This document shows, piece by piece, positions 1-11,529 of a stretch of DNA of 64,000 nt. Where the stretch lies: contig JAANBB010000127.1 in NCBI GenBank assembly GCA_014621425.1, forward strand, positions 28,306 to 92,305, in the 5' to 3' direction. The translations under genes and the position numbers were made by a program. A model generated the notes under the pieces. It was not told the origin of the DNA, ran no database searches, and saw only the letters and a list, made by a program, of their open reading frames with translations. Every line of letters starts with the position of its first letter. Position 1 is the stretch's first letter. This stretch comes from Cylindrodendrum hubeiense. Taxonomy: Eukaryota > Ascomycota > Sordariomycetes > Hypocreales > Nectriaceae.

Positions 1-238
1 TGGTCGATTCAGTACCTAGGTAAGTTAACTCGTCAAAAGGACCGTGCTCTCTTGTCCCCAACCTTCTGGATCCCTACTACACGTGAATTAAACTCAAAGC
101 CTACTTTTATCTACCCAAGAGGACTGTTATGGTCAAAAGACTTTCTCCATTTGCTTATTGATTCTACTTTTAGATTGTGGTCTGAGTGACATGCTAGAGA
201 TAAATGCCCCTCTCACGAATGTACTTGTCTCTCAACAG

Positions 239-822
239 CACGTTCTGGTGGGAAACATTGAACAAGTTTTCGAAGAGTTTCGTGTTAACTTGAAGTGAGT
301 TGGTAGTCATCTTCACTGGGTGCTTAGAATCGACCACACTGACGGTCAATTCCCCAGGATGCTACGTACGGATGCGATGTCAGGCATCCGGACCTCTATG
401 ATTGGAGACTATTTGAATAGACCCTACAGATCATGCAACCGAGAATATGGTGAGCAAAAGAAACCTCTAATTTCAAAATTTATTTTGAAACATTACTGAT
501 GTATTTGGTGGCTTTAGGGAGAGGGAGTGATGCACGACGAAAGGGTATCATGAATGACGCGCTTGCCTGCGAAGACCTATTCAGCGATCTGATGAGAAAT
601 TTCAGAAGAATCTTTCGTCTCCTTGCGAAGGAGACTCAAGAGAAGATTAATGCTGTGGTTGCGACTTATCTCACCTCTATCCATGGCACGTTGCAAATTA
701 TTCTTAACGATAATGTCGCGTTGGAGAGCGAGCAGGATCCTGCGTTCCGCCACCGTGTGGGTGAAGCCGTTAGTGAGGGCAAGGATGAAATCGACAGAAT
801 CAAAGCTGAGATTAGTGATTGA
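239..822 (+). CDS. 3' end of a SLIP-GC / DUF7605-like large GTPase-type gene (partial)
   Basis: Three terminal exons splice cleanly in frame: 239-294, 358-449 and 518-822, with donors GTGAGT (295) and GTGAGC (450) and acceptors ending at 238, 357 and 517. The stop is TGA at 820-822. The joined C-terminus has the pattern I associate with fungal nuclear GTPase SLIP-GC proteins (DUF7605 C-terminal region): a Tyr-Arg-x-x-x-Arg segment, then GRGSDARRK, then a helical charged tail. The P-loop GTPase domain would lie upstream, beyond the left edge or in bases 1-238. A possible earlier exon ends at the GTAAGT near 20, but I could not chain it. In animals SLIP-GC is a nuclear GTPase; the fungal members are uncharacterised. 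Family assignment is from memory of conserved motifs, so moderate confidence; the splice structure is firmer. Confidence 0.55.
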
Positions 823-1613
823 TAAGGTAGAAATTTCTTTCAGGTTTTTTTCACAGACACGTAAGAAAGTCAGCTGTCGAGAAGGATGTATCTTATTGGG
901 ATGTGCATCGCAACCCGCCTTATAGCCTTGAAGTGAAAATGAACTGAGAGGCAGAACTAGGCTAGCTGGGATGAGAATTGAAATAGCGATAAATACAAAG
1001 AGGGCTCGGTTATGCAAGCGGATGCTCTGCCTGATTCTATTTTCTACATGAGGTCCCCCCCGTTTGCCGAGTATAGCAGCATATATTTACGGCCATTTCA
1101 TAGCTTAGCTTGTTAATCACCATGTGTACTACAAGATAAGCCCTCCATTCTATATGACAATTCTCTTCTAAAAAGTTTCATTGTCCGATGGGTAGAAACG
1201 TAAACCGGGTAATGCTAATCTAACCTACTAGCATCAAAGAATGTCTGGTCTTGACGAAAATCTGGGCAATGTAGTAACAATCATGTATTAGGTAGTTAAG
1301 CGAGTAATTGACAATACGAATCCTGAGAAAGTGTGATCGTACGTTAAGAAAAGAAGTCATCATTAAATGGGGCAAAATAATTGAGAATTAAGGGCTGTGG
1401 TATCAGCTGGGCTGGAGCCCGGAGAAAGTAATGTAAACCGGGTAGGTACACTCGGGTCTGTCAAGGTCTGCTAAGATGCCTTAAAAGAAAGAGACCGACA
1501 CTATTTTAATATCCCTAGTAGCTCGCACAGCTCGTGTGTCATCCCTAGCCAATCTGCCAAATCCACCCAAGACAATAGTATATCACCTATAACAGGCTTA
1601 TTGATATATTTTC
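823..1613. other. Intergenic, no gene seen
   Basis: AT-rich sequence between the SLIP-GC-like gene and the secreted-protein gene. Overlapping short frames (577-1017 minus, 623-925 plus) lie in or across the upstream gene and show no domain. No repeat or RNA gene recognised. Confidence 0.5.
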
Positions 1614-2060
1614 TTATTTTGGATCCGTAAGTAGCCAGCATTTCGCGCTCTTCCACTGGTAACCGGCCTGACTCCGGCCAGGCGCACACGTGTTCACTGT
1701 GTTCATGGTATTTCCCTTGCATCCCCAGTCGTCCCACACATAACAGTCGCACCATGGACGCCAATTATCGCCCACCATATTCCAGCAATTGACCGTATTC
1801 AAACTCTTCGTCCCCTTGGGCTGCCGAAAGTCGTGACAATCACCCTCCTTAAACCCGTCGAAGCGCCTCCTATATCCGGTCCAGGGAGTATGGGTTGGAT
1901 CATCTCTTTGCCAAAAGGCCATCTCCCCCGCGTAGTTGGTGCAAATGTTGTCCTTGTAGAAATTGATTTGAGTAGCCTTGCCTGGCGCATAGTTCGCCTG
2001 AACTCCTGCACTAAGTTGCGCTATAATGAGTATCGCAGTTGGGAGCGTGGGGAGCTGCAT
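1614..2060 (-). CDS. Small cysteine-rich secreted protein (effector-like)
   Basis: Single-exon 148-codon ORF with an ATG at 2058-2060. Residues 1-22 form a classical signal peptide: short N-region, hydrophobic core rich in Leu/Ile/Ala, and an Ala-x-Ala type end near VQA. The mature ~126 residues contain eight cysteines, including a CDC pair, and many Trp/Asn/Gly. That composition is typical of small secreted proteins of plant- or insect-associated fungi stabilised by four disulphides. No catalytic motif is visible and I do not recognise the family. It stands alone, with no close neighbour. A role as an effector or surface protein is inference from size, signal peptide and cysteine count only. 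Confidence 0.65.
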   Translation of the reverse strand: MQLPTLPTAILIIAQLSAGVQANYAPGKATQINFYKDNICTNYAGEMAFWQRDDPTHTPWTGYRRRFDGFKEGDCHDFRQPKGTKSLNTVNCWNMVGDNWRPWCDCYVWDDWGCKGNTMNTVNTCAPGRSQAGYQWKSAKCWLLTDPK

Positions 2061-2328
2061 CTTGGCTAGATGGTGAACTGGAAATGATGAGTAACTTGAC
2101 TTGTTAGATGACTATTTGTACGAACCTTGAAATGATTACTGGAAGATGAAATGTCAACTGAAAGATGTTGTTTCTTTAGTCAAGACGTAGTATGTTATTG
2201 TATGGCAATGCGACTCGAATATGGGAGAATCTGGGCGGATTTGAGCTATTTATTATCGTGATACAAGGTGATAGCTGTGGAATCATGTTAGCTATGGAAT
2301 CAGTCAATGTTGAGGCTCATGCTTCAGC

Positions 2329-2704
2329 TCATGCTGACAGGCAGGGTACATGCTGTGGCGCATCACAGCCAGCGCTTCAGCTCGACCCACTGTGAATTAA
2401 TTACAGTGGCAAAGCTATAAGCATAAAATCTAAGTGGCCAATATTAGGCTAGTGGCATGACGTGAGATCAGCGGCGACTGCTTCTACAATACGAGGTGCC
2501 ACCCGCGTACCGCGTTAGTATTGAGACCAACGTTTCATCTCATGCTGACAGGACCTATCCTGTGGCTGAGGACAGCCCTTTGACCTAGCCCACTGTAATT
2601 AACCGCAGCAACAACGCTATTAGGATAGAAATCTAAGTGCTTACTGTTTACCTAATCACATGGGGCGAGACCAGCATTGTGTTATTTTTACAATACGAGG
2701 CACG
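2329..2704. repeat. Imperfect direct duplication, ~205-210 bp period, two copies
   Basis: Copy 1 (about 2329-2500) and copy 2 (about 2541-2704) share an ordered set of words: CATGCTGACAGG, CTGTGGC, CCCACTGT followed by AATTAA, AAATCTAAGTG, GAGAYCAGC and TACAATACGAGG. Words fall in the same order with small indels, so this is an old tandem duplication. No ORF spans it. Its nature (decayed element or gene fragment) is unknown. Confidence 0.6.
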
Positions 2705-3853
2705 TTAACATCTTCCAATCTTCATCTACTCTCTATAAATAGCTGCAGCAAATATTATTGTTCGTATTCAATTTCGGCACCCTTTCTGAATGAATGGTGC
2801 CACTCCCTGTAATTATGCCATCTGAATCATTTGTACTCATGTTTGCCCATGCTATGCCTCATCAGCATAATATTGCCATGTAGCTGCAGTGGACCCCCAA
2901 AATTCTGGGCCATGAGATACGTGGCGTGGGGCAGGAAACCGATATTGGTGCAGCGATCAGCTGCGTAATATGGGGATTTGGAGACTGAGATGATTCACCC
3001 GAATGCGGATAATCTGAGAGAGATAGGACGTGAAAACAAATTCAAGAGTTTTACTGCACTGCTAATCATACAAGGAAGCGGGTAGCGCCAAAAACATCCC
3101 TGTCCTTCATAATTTTGCGAAGACTTCGGGGTTTGATGTGGGTAGCATGGTTGTGAATGAGCATATCAATCTACTCCGCCTTTGCATAACTCCAACTAGA
3201 ACCAGTATAACATCACCCGGTTGAATGCGGATGATTACAGATTGATGATGATGCAAATCCATTCCGTGATTTCTTAAAAACTAACGACCGATTTATTTTA
3301 TAACCATGCTACTAGATTGGAGATCTATGAAATCTCCCGGAACATCCCCCAGACTCGGCCATATGGGCTTTCATCCTCCCCTTTTAACTAGGGAGTGGAG
3401 TCTGCCGCGTTCAGGGCATCTATCGGAACTATTTAAGATTCTCTCAATCTCAACCGCCGGCTTTCAGGGCAATCGAATCGTAGTCGAGATATACGGCCAA
3501 CGAAATGCGCACACGAAGCTAGGGTTAGGGAAATGGCCTGAGTATTATGTTTAATTTGACATCTATTCGATCCTGGACTTTGAAGATCCTAGGTTGATGA
3601 AGAGGTTCAAAGCCGTACTCGATCAGCGTACTGTGACAGGTCGATGCCTAAGATGGGAGCCACCTACTGAAGAGTAGTAAAAGATGCTCCAATAATGGCC
3701 TGGGGCCGAAAAAACATAGACGAGAAATCGATACGGCTAATTTCTTTCTCCGAGTTTCTATTGAGAAGAGTGTTTTACATGGCTGTCGACACCGAAAGCA
3801 AACACGGGATACTTAATTGAGTCCATGCGCGTTCCTTCGTCATCCAACTAATC
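2705..3853. other. Intergenic, no gene seen
   Basis: More than 1 kb without a convincing ORF. The 82-codon frame at 3306-3554 has no recognisable domain. Nothing else supported. Confidence 0.45.
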
Positions 3854-3946
3854 GGGGATTTGGTCTAGGGGAATGACGTTTGTTTTGCATTGTCTCTTCG
3901 ACAAGAAGCATACAAAAGGTCGGGGGTTCAATTCCCTCAATCTCCA
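3854..3946 (+). tRNA. tRNA-Ala (anticodon TGC) with a 21-nt intron
   Basis: A full cloverleaf can be folded by eye. The acceptor stem pairs GGGGATT (3854-3860) with AATCTCC ending at 3945, with discriminator A3946. The D arm starts TGGTCTAG. The anticodon stem TTTGT (3879-3883) pairs with ACAAA (3912-3916), and the T arm is GGGGG-TTCAATT-CCCTC. The loop reads TTTGCA with TGC at 3886-3888. A canonical nuclear intron lies one base after the anticodon (3890-3910) and ends in GCA, which can pair with the TGC anticodon as expected for the precursor. A run of five T follows at 3947-3951, a Pol III terminator. The mature tRNA would be 72 nt. Confidence 0.85.
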
Positions 3947-4168
3947 TTTTTGCCTCATGCGCGGCGGATTCATGAGATTTATTTCGACGGGCAACGAATT
4001 CATGAAGGAATGAATATATCGCATAATCACATCATTTCCTGTATTTTCTTGTTATATGATTTTTATTCATTTTTTCCGATATCGCGAACAACAGCCCCGG
4101 CTTCACGATAGCAGCCCCGGTTCCGGGACCCACATGTCCCCGGCTGCCTCTGACCGCAGTCTCTAGCG
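3947..4168. other. Spacer with a GC-rich hairpin
   Basis: The AT-rich spacer ends in a GC-rich patch (about 4091-4151) with two direct CAGCCCCGG words and a hairpin made of GCAGCC (from 4110) and GGCTGC (to 4147). It lies just past the premature end of the DUF6536 pseudogene. No gene seen. Confidence 0.4.
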
Positions 4169-6134
4169 CTATTCATATCTTGAATTTAGGCGCAAGTCGA
4201 GACTTTTCCGTATGCTCTGAGATAGCATCCAGTGAATGACGATCAACATGAGCAGCAACGGAATACTCCAACGGAATGGAAGCTGCAAGAAATATCGTGA
4301 CCGCTGGTCTCCTTTTGGATCCGAGGAAACCCGTAACCTCTTTCGTTTGTGACCGAAGTCGTTCCATTCCTTGGCTGCGAGCATCCCTGTGAACAGGGCA
4401 CTATACTGAAAGTGTAGACCCGAGAAAACGAACTGCGGGGTGCTGGCAAGAAGCACGCTGAGTATAATTCCAGTGTGATCGTTTCTAAAGGGATATTTGT
4501 TGGTTATTACTAAAGCCACCTCTGCCATTGCCCCAAAACCGAGATCCCAGATAGTCTTGAAATCTCTCGGGCCGGCAAGATTAACAATGCCATGTATCAG
4601 AAAGTGTAATGAGACACCCAGAGCGATTGAATACCTAATGGTAAAGGATTAGTACGTAATTTCCCACGAACGTCTCGATTTTATTTGTAAGGACCTGGCT
4701 GGATTTGATATTATTAACAGTGCAAGTTGGATCATACATCACCGTGCTCATTATCCACCGGCGCTGAGTAATGGCTCCTGCCCACCGCCGCTTAACTAGA
4801 GACCACTCACGAGGCCCAGTCCAATCTTGCTTCGCCATTCGTCTGACATCTGCTGCTGAAGCAAGGCAGCTATTAGTCGAGAATGTATCAGGTGAAGATA
4901 AGAAGGATTCAATGGCATCCCCGAGAACAAAGAGCGGCTCCTCAGGTGGTCGTAAGGCTGTGTACAGAAGTAAAGCGGCCTTGAAAGCGTTTGAGAGAAG
5001 TACAATAACGACGAGATAGGGACTGAGATTAAGTCAACAATGCTGATCTACTCGCTTGCTGAGGCAATATTTGACTCGATTGCCAAACGGTGCCCAATCA
5101 TCTGCCTGCTTTTTGACTGTCGGCAACAGGCTCCGACAATTGTCATAACGATACCATGTTTTGACTCCACATACCCAATCATATGCAGTATCCCTTGTGT
5201 AAGGTCCGAAGATAAAAGTACCTTCAAAACGGGGTAACCCTTGCCAGTTCGGATCCTCATCAGGTTCGGAAATCAACACAACATGTTGGTGGGAGGTCTG
5301 GAATGTTGTGGCATACGCGCTGATGCATTGAGAAGTTGTGAGATTCTCAAGGTCGCCAAATCTAGCGAGATCCCATATATCCTCCATGGCTTTAGATATA
5401 TTTGGAAAAGATATGAGATGTGGATCATTTTTAAACGGTATCGTTGTGTTTAATTTGGAAAAACTTGACGAGAAGGTTGAATTTGGATTAGTATCTGTTT
5501 CATTAACTGTCATAACGATGTAGTCAACGGCCATTGGTGCGAAAATGACAACGGAGTTGTAACTGATAAAAACAATTGATTAGTAACTTCTCTGCATGAG
5601 CGTAAAAGCGTAGAATTTACCCACAAGAGATGCAATGGCACCGACGACAACGTTAAAATACCCCATAGTACGGCTCTCTTCCTTAGGATGTCGGCCAGGT
5701 TGCGGATACTAGGTATCCCGATGTCCATCAATTTCCCTCTTGAGTGAGCCTTGTCGACATCAGTGCGAGTTGGGGCGGATAGACACTGCACGCCGTAGTT
5801 GCTGGCTGCCAAGAGAATAAAGCTGAGGATATTGATGATGAGATGCAGGGCCATATTGATGGCGCGTGTTTCTTAGCATGATCCCTCTTTGAGAAGTCTC
5901 CGACCCCCCATCTGCCAAGCCTCCTCATGGCAGAGTAGTGGATCAGATAATAACGCCAAGATTGAGAACGAAGACGACCATACAGCCACTTGCACCCGTG
6001 ATGAGGCCAAAATTCCATCCTGATGAGTACTTGGATTGGCGGCGCGGGTTGATCAACTCCTCGTCTGGGTTGATAGAGTGTAGTGAAGTTTGATCTACCG
6101 ACGGCCTGGTCAGCCTATGAAGCTCTATCGCCAT
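4169..6134 (-). pseudogene. Decayed DUF6536-type fungal multi-pass membrane protein gene
   Basis: Reading from 6134 down, an N-terminal exon gives a hydrophobic segment. A region around 5510-5854 then carries the DUF6536 hallmarks (HLIINILS, ASNY, QCLSAPTR, DIGIPS). Further exons (about 5034-5534, 4750-5030, 4169-4635) keep the family's later blocks, such as QLPFRWSIPLL and HWMLSQSI. Clean introns survive at about 5570-5620 and 4636-4745. The frame is broken by TGA, TGA and TAA plus a 1-nt shift between 5860 and 5970, and by another TGA near 5037, where family members have Arg or Gln. The C-terminus stops right after the SQSI block, so the last 100 or so residues normally found in this family appear missing. 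The decay is clear; the exact ancestral exon limits are approximate. Confidence 0.75.
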
Positions 6135-6848
6135 TACGTGTGTGGAAATGCGAGTATTGAATGAAATGAAGTTCCCGATTTTCGTCGTAGACTTGAAAAT
6201 TTAAGTGTGCTCCCTAACGATAAACTTCCTAAGATAATACTTGACACGTAGTGATCGTTCAGCTAGCGTTCGTGCCCGGTGTTCCGTACCCAAAAAGGGT
6301 AGTGACCGAAATGAATATGTTTCGGATTTGTCGACTCTGCCTTGCTCAACGTGCATCAGCTTTTAGGTAACTGAACCATTCGGTCTGCAAACTCGGTTGT
6401 CGTAGCGATATTCACTGGGCGTTTACTGTTCCAGCAATTGCAACTAAGATAGGTTTGCGAATTAATGAAATGTGTGATGTACGTCGCAGAAAGATTGATG
6501 AAAGAGCTTTGTTTTGTTACGAAGAGCAAAGCAGTGCGCTGTTTAGAACAGGAAGAGTAGGATTTGTATCGTGAGTCTCTCTCACTTATAATATTTTATT
6601 CCCGTCCAACAAAATGCCAACGTCCATTGCCCCATTTCCCGGTTACAGCAAAAGGGAGTGATCACTCCGCTTATGCATAGTGGTATCTTGGCCTATACTG
6701 AATGTGATCTCTATTGAAGTCCCAATATGTCGTCTAATTTAACTACTGAAAAGCGTGGCAGGGTATCGTTGTAGTATCACTAAAAGACTGTCTATCATCT
6801 TTATTTTGTGTGGACGCTGCGCGTACTGGAAAATGCCCGAGTTTCCCT
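6135..6848. other. Intergenic, no gene seen
   Basis: AT-rich spacer between the DUF6536 pseudogene and the 3' end of the RGS gene. No ORF over about 60 codons has support, and no RNA or repeat is recognised. Confidence 0.5.
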
Positions 6849-8566
6849 TTATACAGCAATTCCAGCATGAGTCACTTGGGATGTATACTTCGCGCTGTGA
6901 AGAAATTTCGGCACTGAGTCCTGTTGATCATTAGTATGTGCTCTCCGTAACGTCAAAAGCTTCGAGTAATACTTACGCTGGTCATGAGCTTGAAGATTGC
7001 ACTTTGAGCGTCTTCAAAGAGTGAGGTAACTTCTTGGAGAGTGTCTGCGATGGCGTTGTCCTGAGTCACAGCCTTGGACATTCGACTCGCAAGGTTTCTG
7101 CGGAGTTGGTGATTGATGTTGAGTTCGCGTGGAGAACCAGGGGCTAGGAAGGTGTTGTAAATGCCGTACGACAACCCCAATTGGCCTTTGGCTTCGTCAA
7201 CAGAAGAAGTCTCCGCAGACTCAAGCAAGCCTCGTATAGCCGCCTTGCAAATCCGAATGAAAATATCGACTTCCTCATAGAAGGCAAGGTTTTCTTCACA
7301 GAGTGTCTCTCTCAGGTGCTCTCGGAAGAGGAGACGGAGAGTAGGATCAGTTAGAATTTTGTCGAGCTTGTGGGAATTGGTATCCCTGAGGTTACAGCGT
7401 TGAGGAGCTGTGTCTCTCTTATTTATGGACGCGCTTCTACTCAAACCAGTCGGGTTGACCAATTCCCTCCCTTGTTGTGAGAGAGTGTATAAGGCGTTCT
7501 TGGTTGGTTGAAAGAGTTTGTAGTCTGGGTTTTGTGAAGCGTACAGTCGATCCGGAAAAGCTAGGTCGATGAGGTTATTCTGGATGAAAAGACTCGAGAC
7601 CTCAATAGCCTCTCGCATGTCCATGACAGTAGAGTAATCCAGAAGCCAATCAATAGCCGCCTTGCCGGTAAATGTATCGTGGTATAGCCTCCCATTAACC
7701 CTGCGCTCGGAACATGTCTGGACACCAAGCGCAGCATGGTGATCATATGATGAAGTCGATCCGGATGTTCTTTTAGGCGATTCTGCCCCTTGCTTTCCAG
7801 TTCCAACAAATCGGCCGAAAATGACTTCAATAGTACTTTCATGTAGAAATATCTTGTCAGTCATTGAATCCCTTTCCAGGGTAATGAGTGGAGTCGAGAA
7901 AAGATTGATCAACTCTGACAATTGACTGGGCTGCACTCCATTTCTTGAGCAAAATCGATCCAGTACAGTGATTCCTTTTGGGGTCAATTGCCAAACAGTC
8001 CCTCTCATTGTGAATATTCTCTCGTGCTTGCCGTCCGCGGATTCGATGAAGTGTGCATCGAGGAACAACTGGCAAAGGGACGCTGCCATTTCTTTGGCCA
8101 TGGAAAAGGTGGTTGTGGATGTGGTGGTGACAACTCGAGACGGATCTTTGGGATCTGGCATGCGATTTGATTGCGAAAATTTGAGAGATCGGAGATTTTG
8201 TATGGCATGTTCGGATAGAAATGTGTATTCAACCTTGGTAAATCGAATCCGATGGGCTGAGAAAGGCATCAGGCTGACTATCAGGGTGGCGAAGAGATCT
8301 TTCAAATCCTAGGAGACCATATGACGTTAGTAGCAATTCCGAAAAGGTAAGGGCTATGCACCCATTTCACCCAGCGTGTTCTTCCGACGTGTAAACCATC
8401 ATCGCCAACCTAAATGAAAATGAGCCTTGCGTACCTTCGAGAATGGCCTCTCATCGTCCGTCATACGGAGCAAGCCGGTTGTTGTTTGATTCATCTTGCC
8501 TCCCTGCCTCAATGAATTTGCTGGGAGATGGCCGGAATGGGGGTGACGTTCTTGATGATCGATCAT
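6849..8566 (-). CDS. flbA: FlbA/Sst2-type regulator of G-protein signalling (two DEP domains + RGS)
   Basis: Exons 8435-8566, 6977-8308 and 6849-6920 join in frame (44 + 444 + 23 codons, 511 aa). Introns are 8309-8434 and 6921-6976, the second with GTAAGT and a TACTAAT-like branch site. The order is N-terminal RLLRMT-like block, first DEP-type region with the family signature SNRMPDPKDPSR, second DEP region (TFTGKAAIDWLLD), and C-terminal RGS domain (LRLLFREHLRETLCEENLAF; AFLAPGSP becomes TFLAPGSP). The last exon restores the conserved DSVPKF end. FlbA speeds GTP hydrolysis on the heterotrimeric G-alpha, restraining vegetative growth and allowing conidiation. At 511 aa it is shorter than usual FlbA (about 700), the linker is diverged, and the start at 8566 or 8494 is uncertain. 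It may therefore be a diverged second copy or lack an upstream N-terminal exon. Confidence 0.82.
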
Positions 8567-11529
8567 CTACAGCCACAGTAAAACCTTCTTGAAGATTTAC
8601 GCAAGTTTTTCTTTTTCCAGAAGCAGATGCAGCGAAGGCGAGGAACGCAAGTCAGTGTGGGGAGAGCAATATATTGAGAAAAGAGACCGTCTCCATCTCA
8701 GCATGTAAACGATGCCCTATTTGACCGAGGCAAAATACAAGAGCTAATCAAGCGTGACCATAGGGGATGATGGAAGACGAAGCAAAGAGTTAGCTCATTC
8801 CTTAGTGAGTGAGCGAGTTGGAAAGAGAGTGGAGTCTGAACAAGGAGTAACCCCTGACCCATCAGCCAAAAGCAAAAATGGGAGACGAATGGGGGGGGCA
8901 GGTAGACGGAAGCAGAGCCAAGCATGACGCTTGGGCTGAGGCTGAGGCCGCAGGACTGGAATGGCCACGTTCCTACGTTACTTTATCGACAGAAGATGGG
9001 CGATCAATCTCTGGCTCTGAGCCACGTGAGGAGGAAGTATCGGGATTGCCACCCCGCACGCGACCCGCTATAGAACCAGGATGAAGCAATGGCTCGGCAG
9101 TTGTTTTTTCTCGGGACTGCATGCACCCGTCGGTGCAGATGTCCAAACAAGGCATGTGGATTCATGAGAACGCCGCTGAATCAAATACTGGAAATAAACC
9201 CGGGACTATTCATACCGTCTATGTTGTCAGAGGGGCTCCGCTCTCCATTTTCATGCCCCATACCCCGTACCGCGCGGCGCCACGAGCACATTGACAGAGT
9301 AACTCATGCGTCCTTGCAAGATGCAGACTGCCTAATTCGGTAATTTGGGTAGCTAAGAGCAAGTCTTGGCGCCTATTCCGTACATGGCTAATGCTTGCGC
9401 TCCGTAAAACGTCACCACCCCCGCCGTAATCTCTGTCCAGACAAGCCGGCGCCTTCTGGCGGCAGAGCTAAAGTCGCTTCCATCAACGGGTTAGAAAGTT
9501 TGCTCCCCGACACACTACAACGGCACGTTTAAAGCAAGGGTTAGAAGCCGCCTCGTCAGCGGGAGAAGTTCCGATATTCCATCCAGCAAAGCTCTCGCTA
9601 GGCTCTGACGCCATTGTCTACCGTCGCTGCCGGTTTTAAATAGCTCAAATTGCCATACACGCTAGGTAGACGTGAAACTACCATGGCAGTGGCTTACTCA
9701 GGTCTTACCAAGGAGTGAGAGACGACGGGGAATTCGAGGCTGAATCCCATGATTGAATGCGATCTGTCACTTGGTGTTTACTTCTTCCTGGACCGGGGCT
9801 CACATCATCTGGGCCTACTAAAAGTGGGTATCTGGGGAGGTCCTTGGTAGAAATTTCACCTTTTCCCACCCGACCGAGAGCTTTCCACACGCCTAACATG
9901 CTCAATAGTCGCTAACAACCCCATTGCAATACTCCATACCATCATTCAACGCTACAGCCGCGAACATGTCTTAGAACTCGAGCCTAGCATGAACTATCCC
10001 CGGACCCCTGAATACCACCGGTTGGTCGTGTGCAACCCTAATTCATTTGCCCTGTCAGACTACACTTCACTAGTTAACCAAGCTCGCTCCACTGCATGCG
10101 CCGCCGCCCCCTTATCCTGCAGCCGCAATTCAACGTGGCCCCCTCGTAACCAACCTAATTCTTGCCACCCATCATTAATGACGTATTGCTTTGTGTTTGA
10201 CCATGAAACTTACTTCATGCGCCACAGGGGCGGATTTGCCAATGCCATGTTCTTATCACCAGCAGGACGAAACTCGGCAGCGTATTGTCCTCGGATGCCT
10301 TCCAATTGCTGGATATTCACCTGGCGCGACAGGGGAATTAATGGCCAATTAAGTCCTTCCAGTGACATGTTTTCCGTTCGGCAATTTTGAAGCCACCGCG
10401 CCGGCTTCTAGCTCCCGACGCTTCCGGACATTATTGACCTTTCTAGATGGTACCCCCACTACGACCTGAAAGCTTTGGTGCTCACCCAAGCAGCGCGGCT
10501 CATCCTGTCGCTTTATCAGACAAGATGGGTTGGATGGAACAGCTTGGTCGCGATGGAAGATCTTGTCTTTTTCCACCTATCTGGGAGGGAGGAAGCCAGC
10601 TATTTGTCCCTAGGTATCCGGCTGATCCGGATATCCTCGGATTAAGGATGTGGTGGAAGCCGATGATCTAGGTCATTAAGGTTGGCTTAGATTCGAAGTC
10701 TAAGGCTAAGGTTGACTGTAACCGGATCTTTGACCGCAACTGGATCTAGGTTTGATCGTAACTACGGCGCAAATCCGGGCCTTTTGTAGAACCGACTTTT
10801 CCTATCAGACCTGTTTGTCTGAAACGCTTGACCACTGTTCCACCAAGCTTGAGCCTGTGGGTTATCCAATTACCTTAAGCGACGTGGAGTACTCGGCACT
10901 ATTGATCTGTTCTTCTACACCGCTCAGATTTCCCCATCTTTTCGTATCTATTGACACCAGCGAGTAACAAGTCTCATCTGACAACTGGATTTGACTCAAC
11001 CATTGGATGATATAGGGTAACTGGTTTAGTGAGAAAACTCATGTCAGGGCCTCGTGGACTTCCCTGACTGTAATGATTAGTATAATGAGCATGTATATAT
11101 CGCTGTCGATGCTTGTCAGAAACTGCATGCCTCGGAGTCGTCTGGAAGCCCGCCTTGCCTCGCAACTCGACGTTCAGTCCATCGCCAATTCCGATCAACC
11201 ATTCAAAGATTTGCCTTGCAGAATGACAAACCACAGTTACCCATTACTAAATAATGAATAGGTTTAGTTTGTATACGAAGGCTGGCAGCATCCTTTCAGC
11301 TTCAATCCCGAGCTTACTATTTCTCACTTTCGTAGCACAATTTAAATTTATCCATCTCTGGGTTGCCGACTATCGTGACAGAGTCTTAGAGATCCTATCA
11401 GAACTATATCGAGTAATATCAAGGCATCTATTCTTGATAAAACCAATTGATAAATACTGATTATGAATTCACTCATTAATCAACTTGGAATCTTTTGTCT
11501 AACTGCTGACTTAATCCAAATTTCAATCT
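8567..11529. other. Gene-poor stretch, no supported gene
   Basis: Nearly 3 kb upstream of the RGS gene. Part may be its promoter, long 5' leader or a missing first exon; a plausible acceptor TGTAG sits just upstream of 8566. Frames such as 9989-10390 plus and 10974-11234 minus show no recognisable domain, and their composition looks non-coding. Confidence 0.4.

Noticed and set aside
9989..10390. 133-codon plus ORF
   Set aside because: No ATG-supported domain content; mixed composition, no homologue family recalled.
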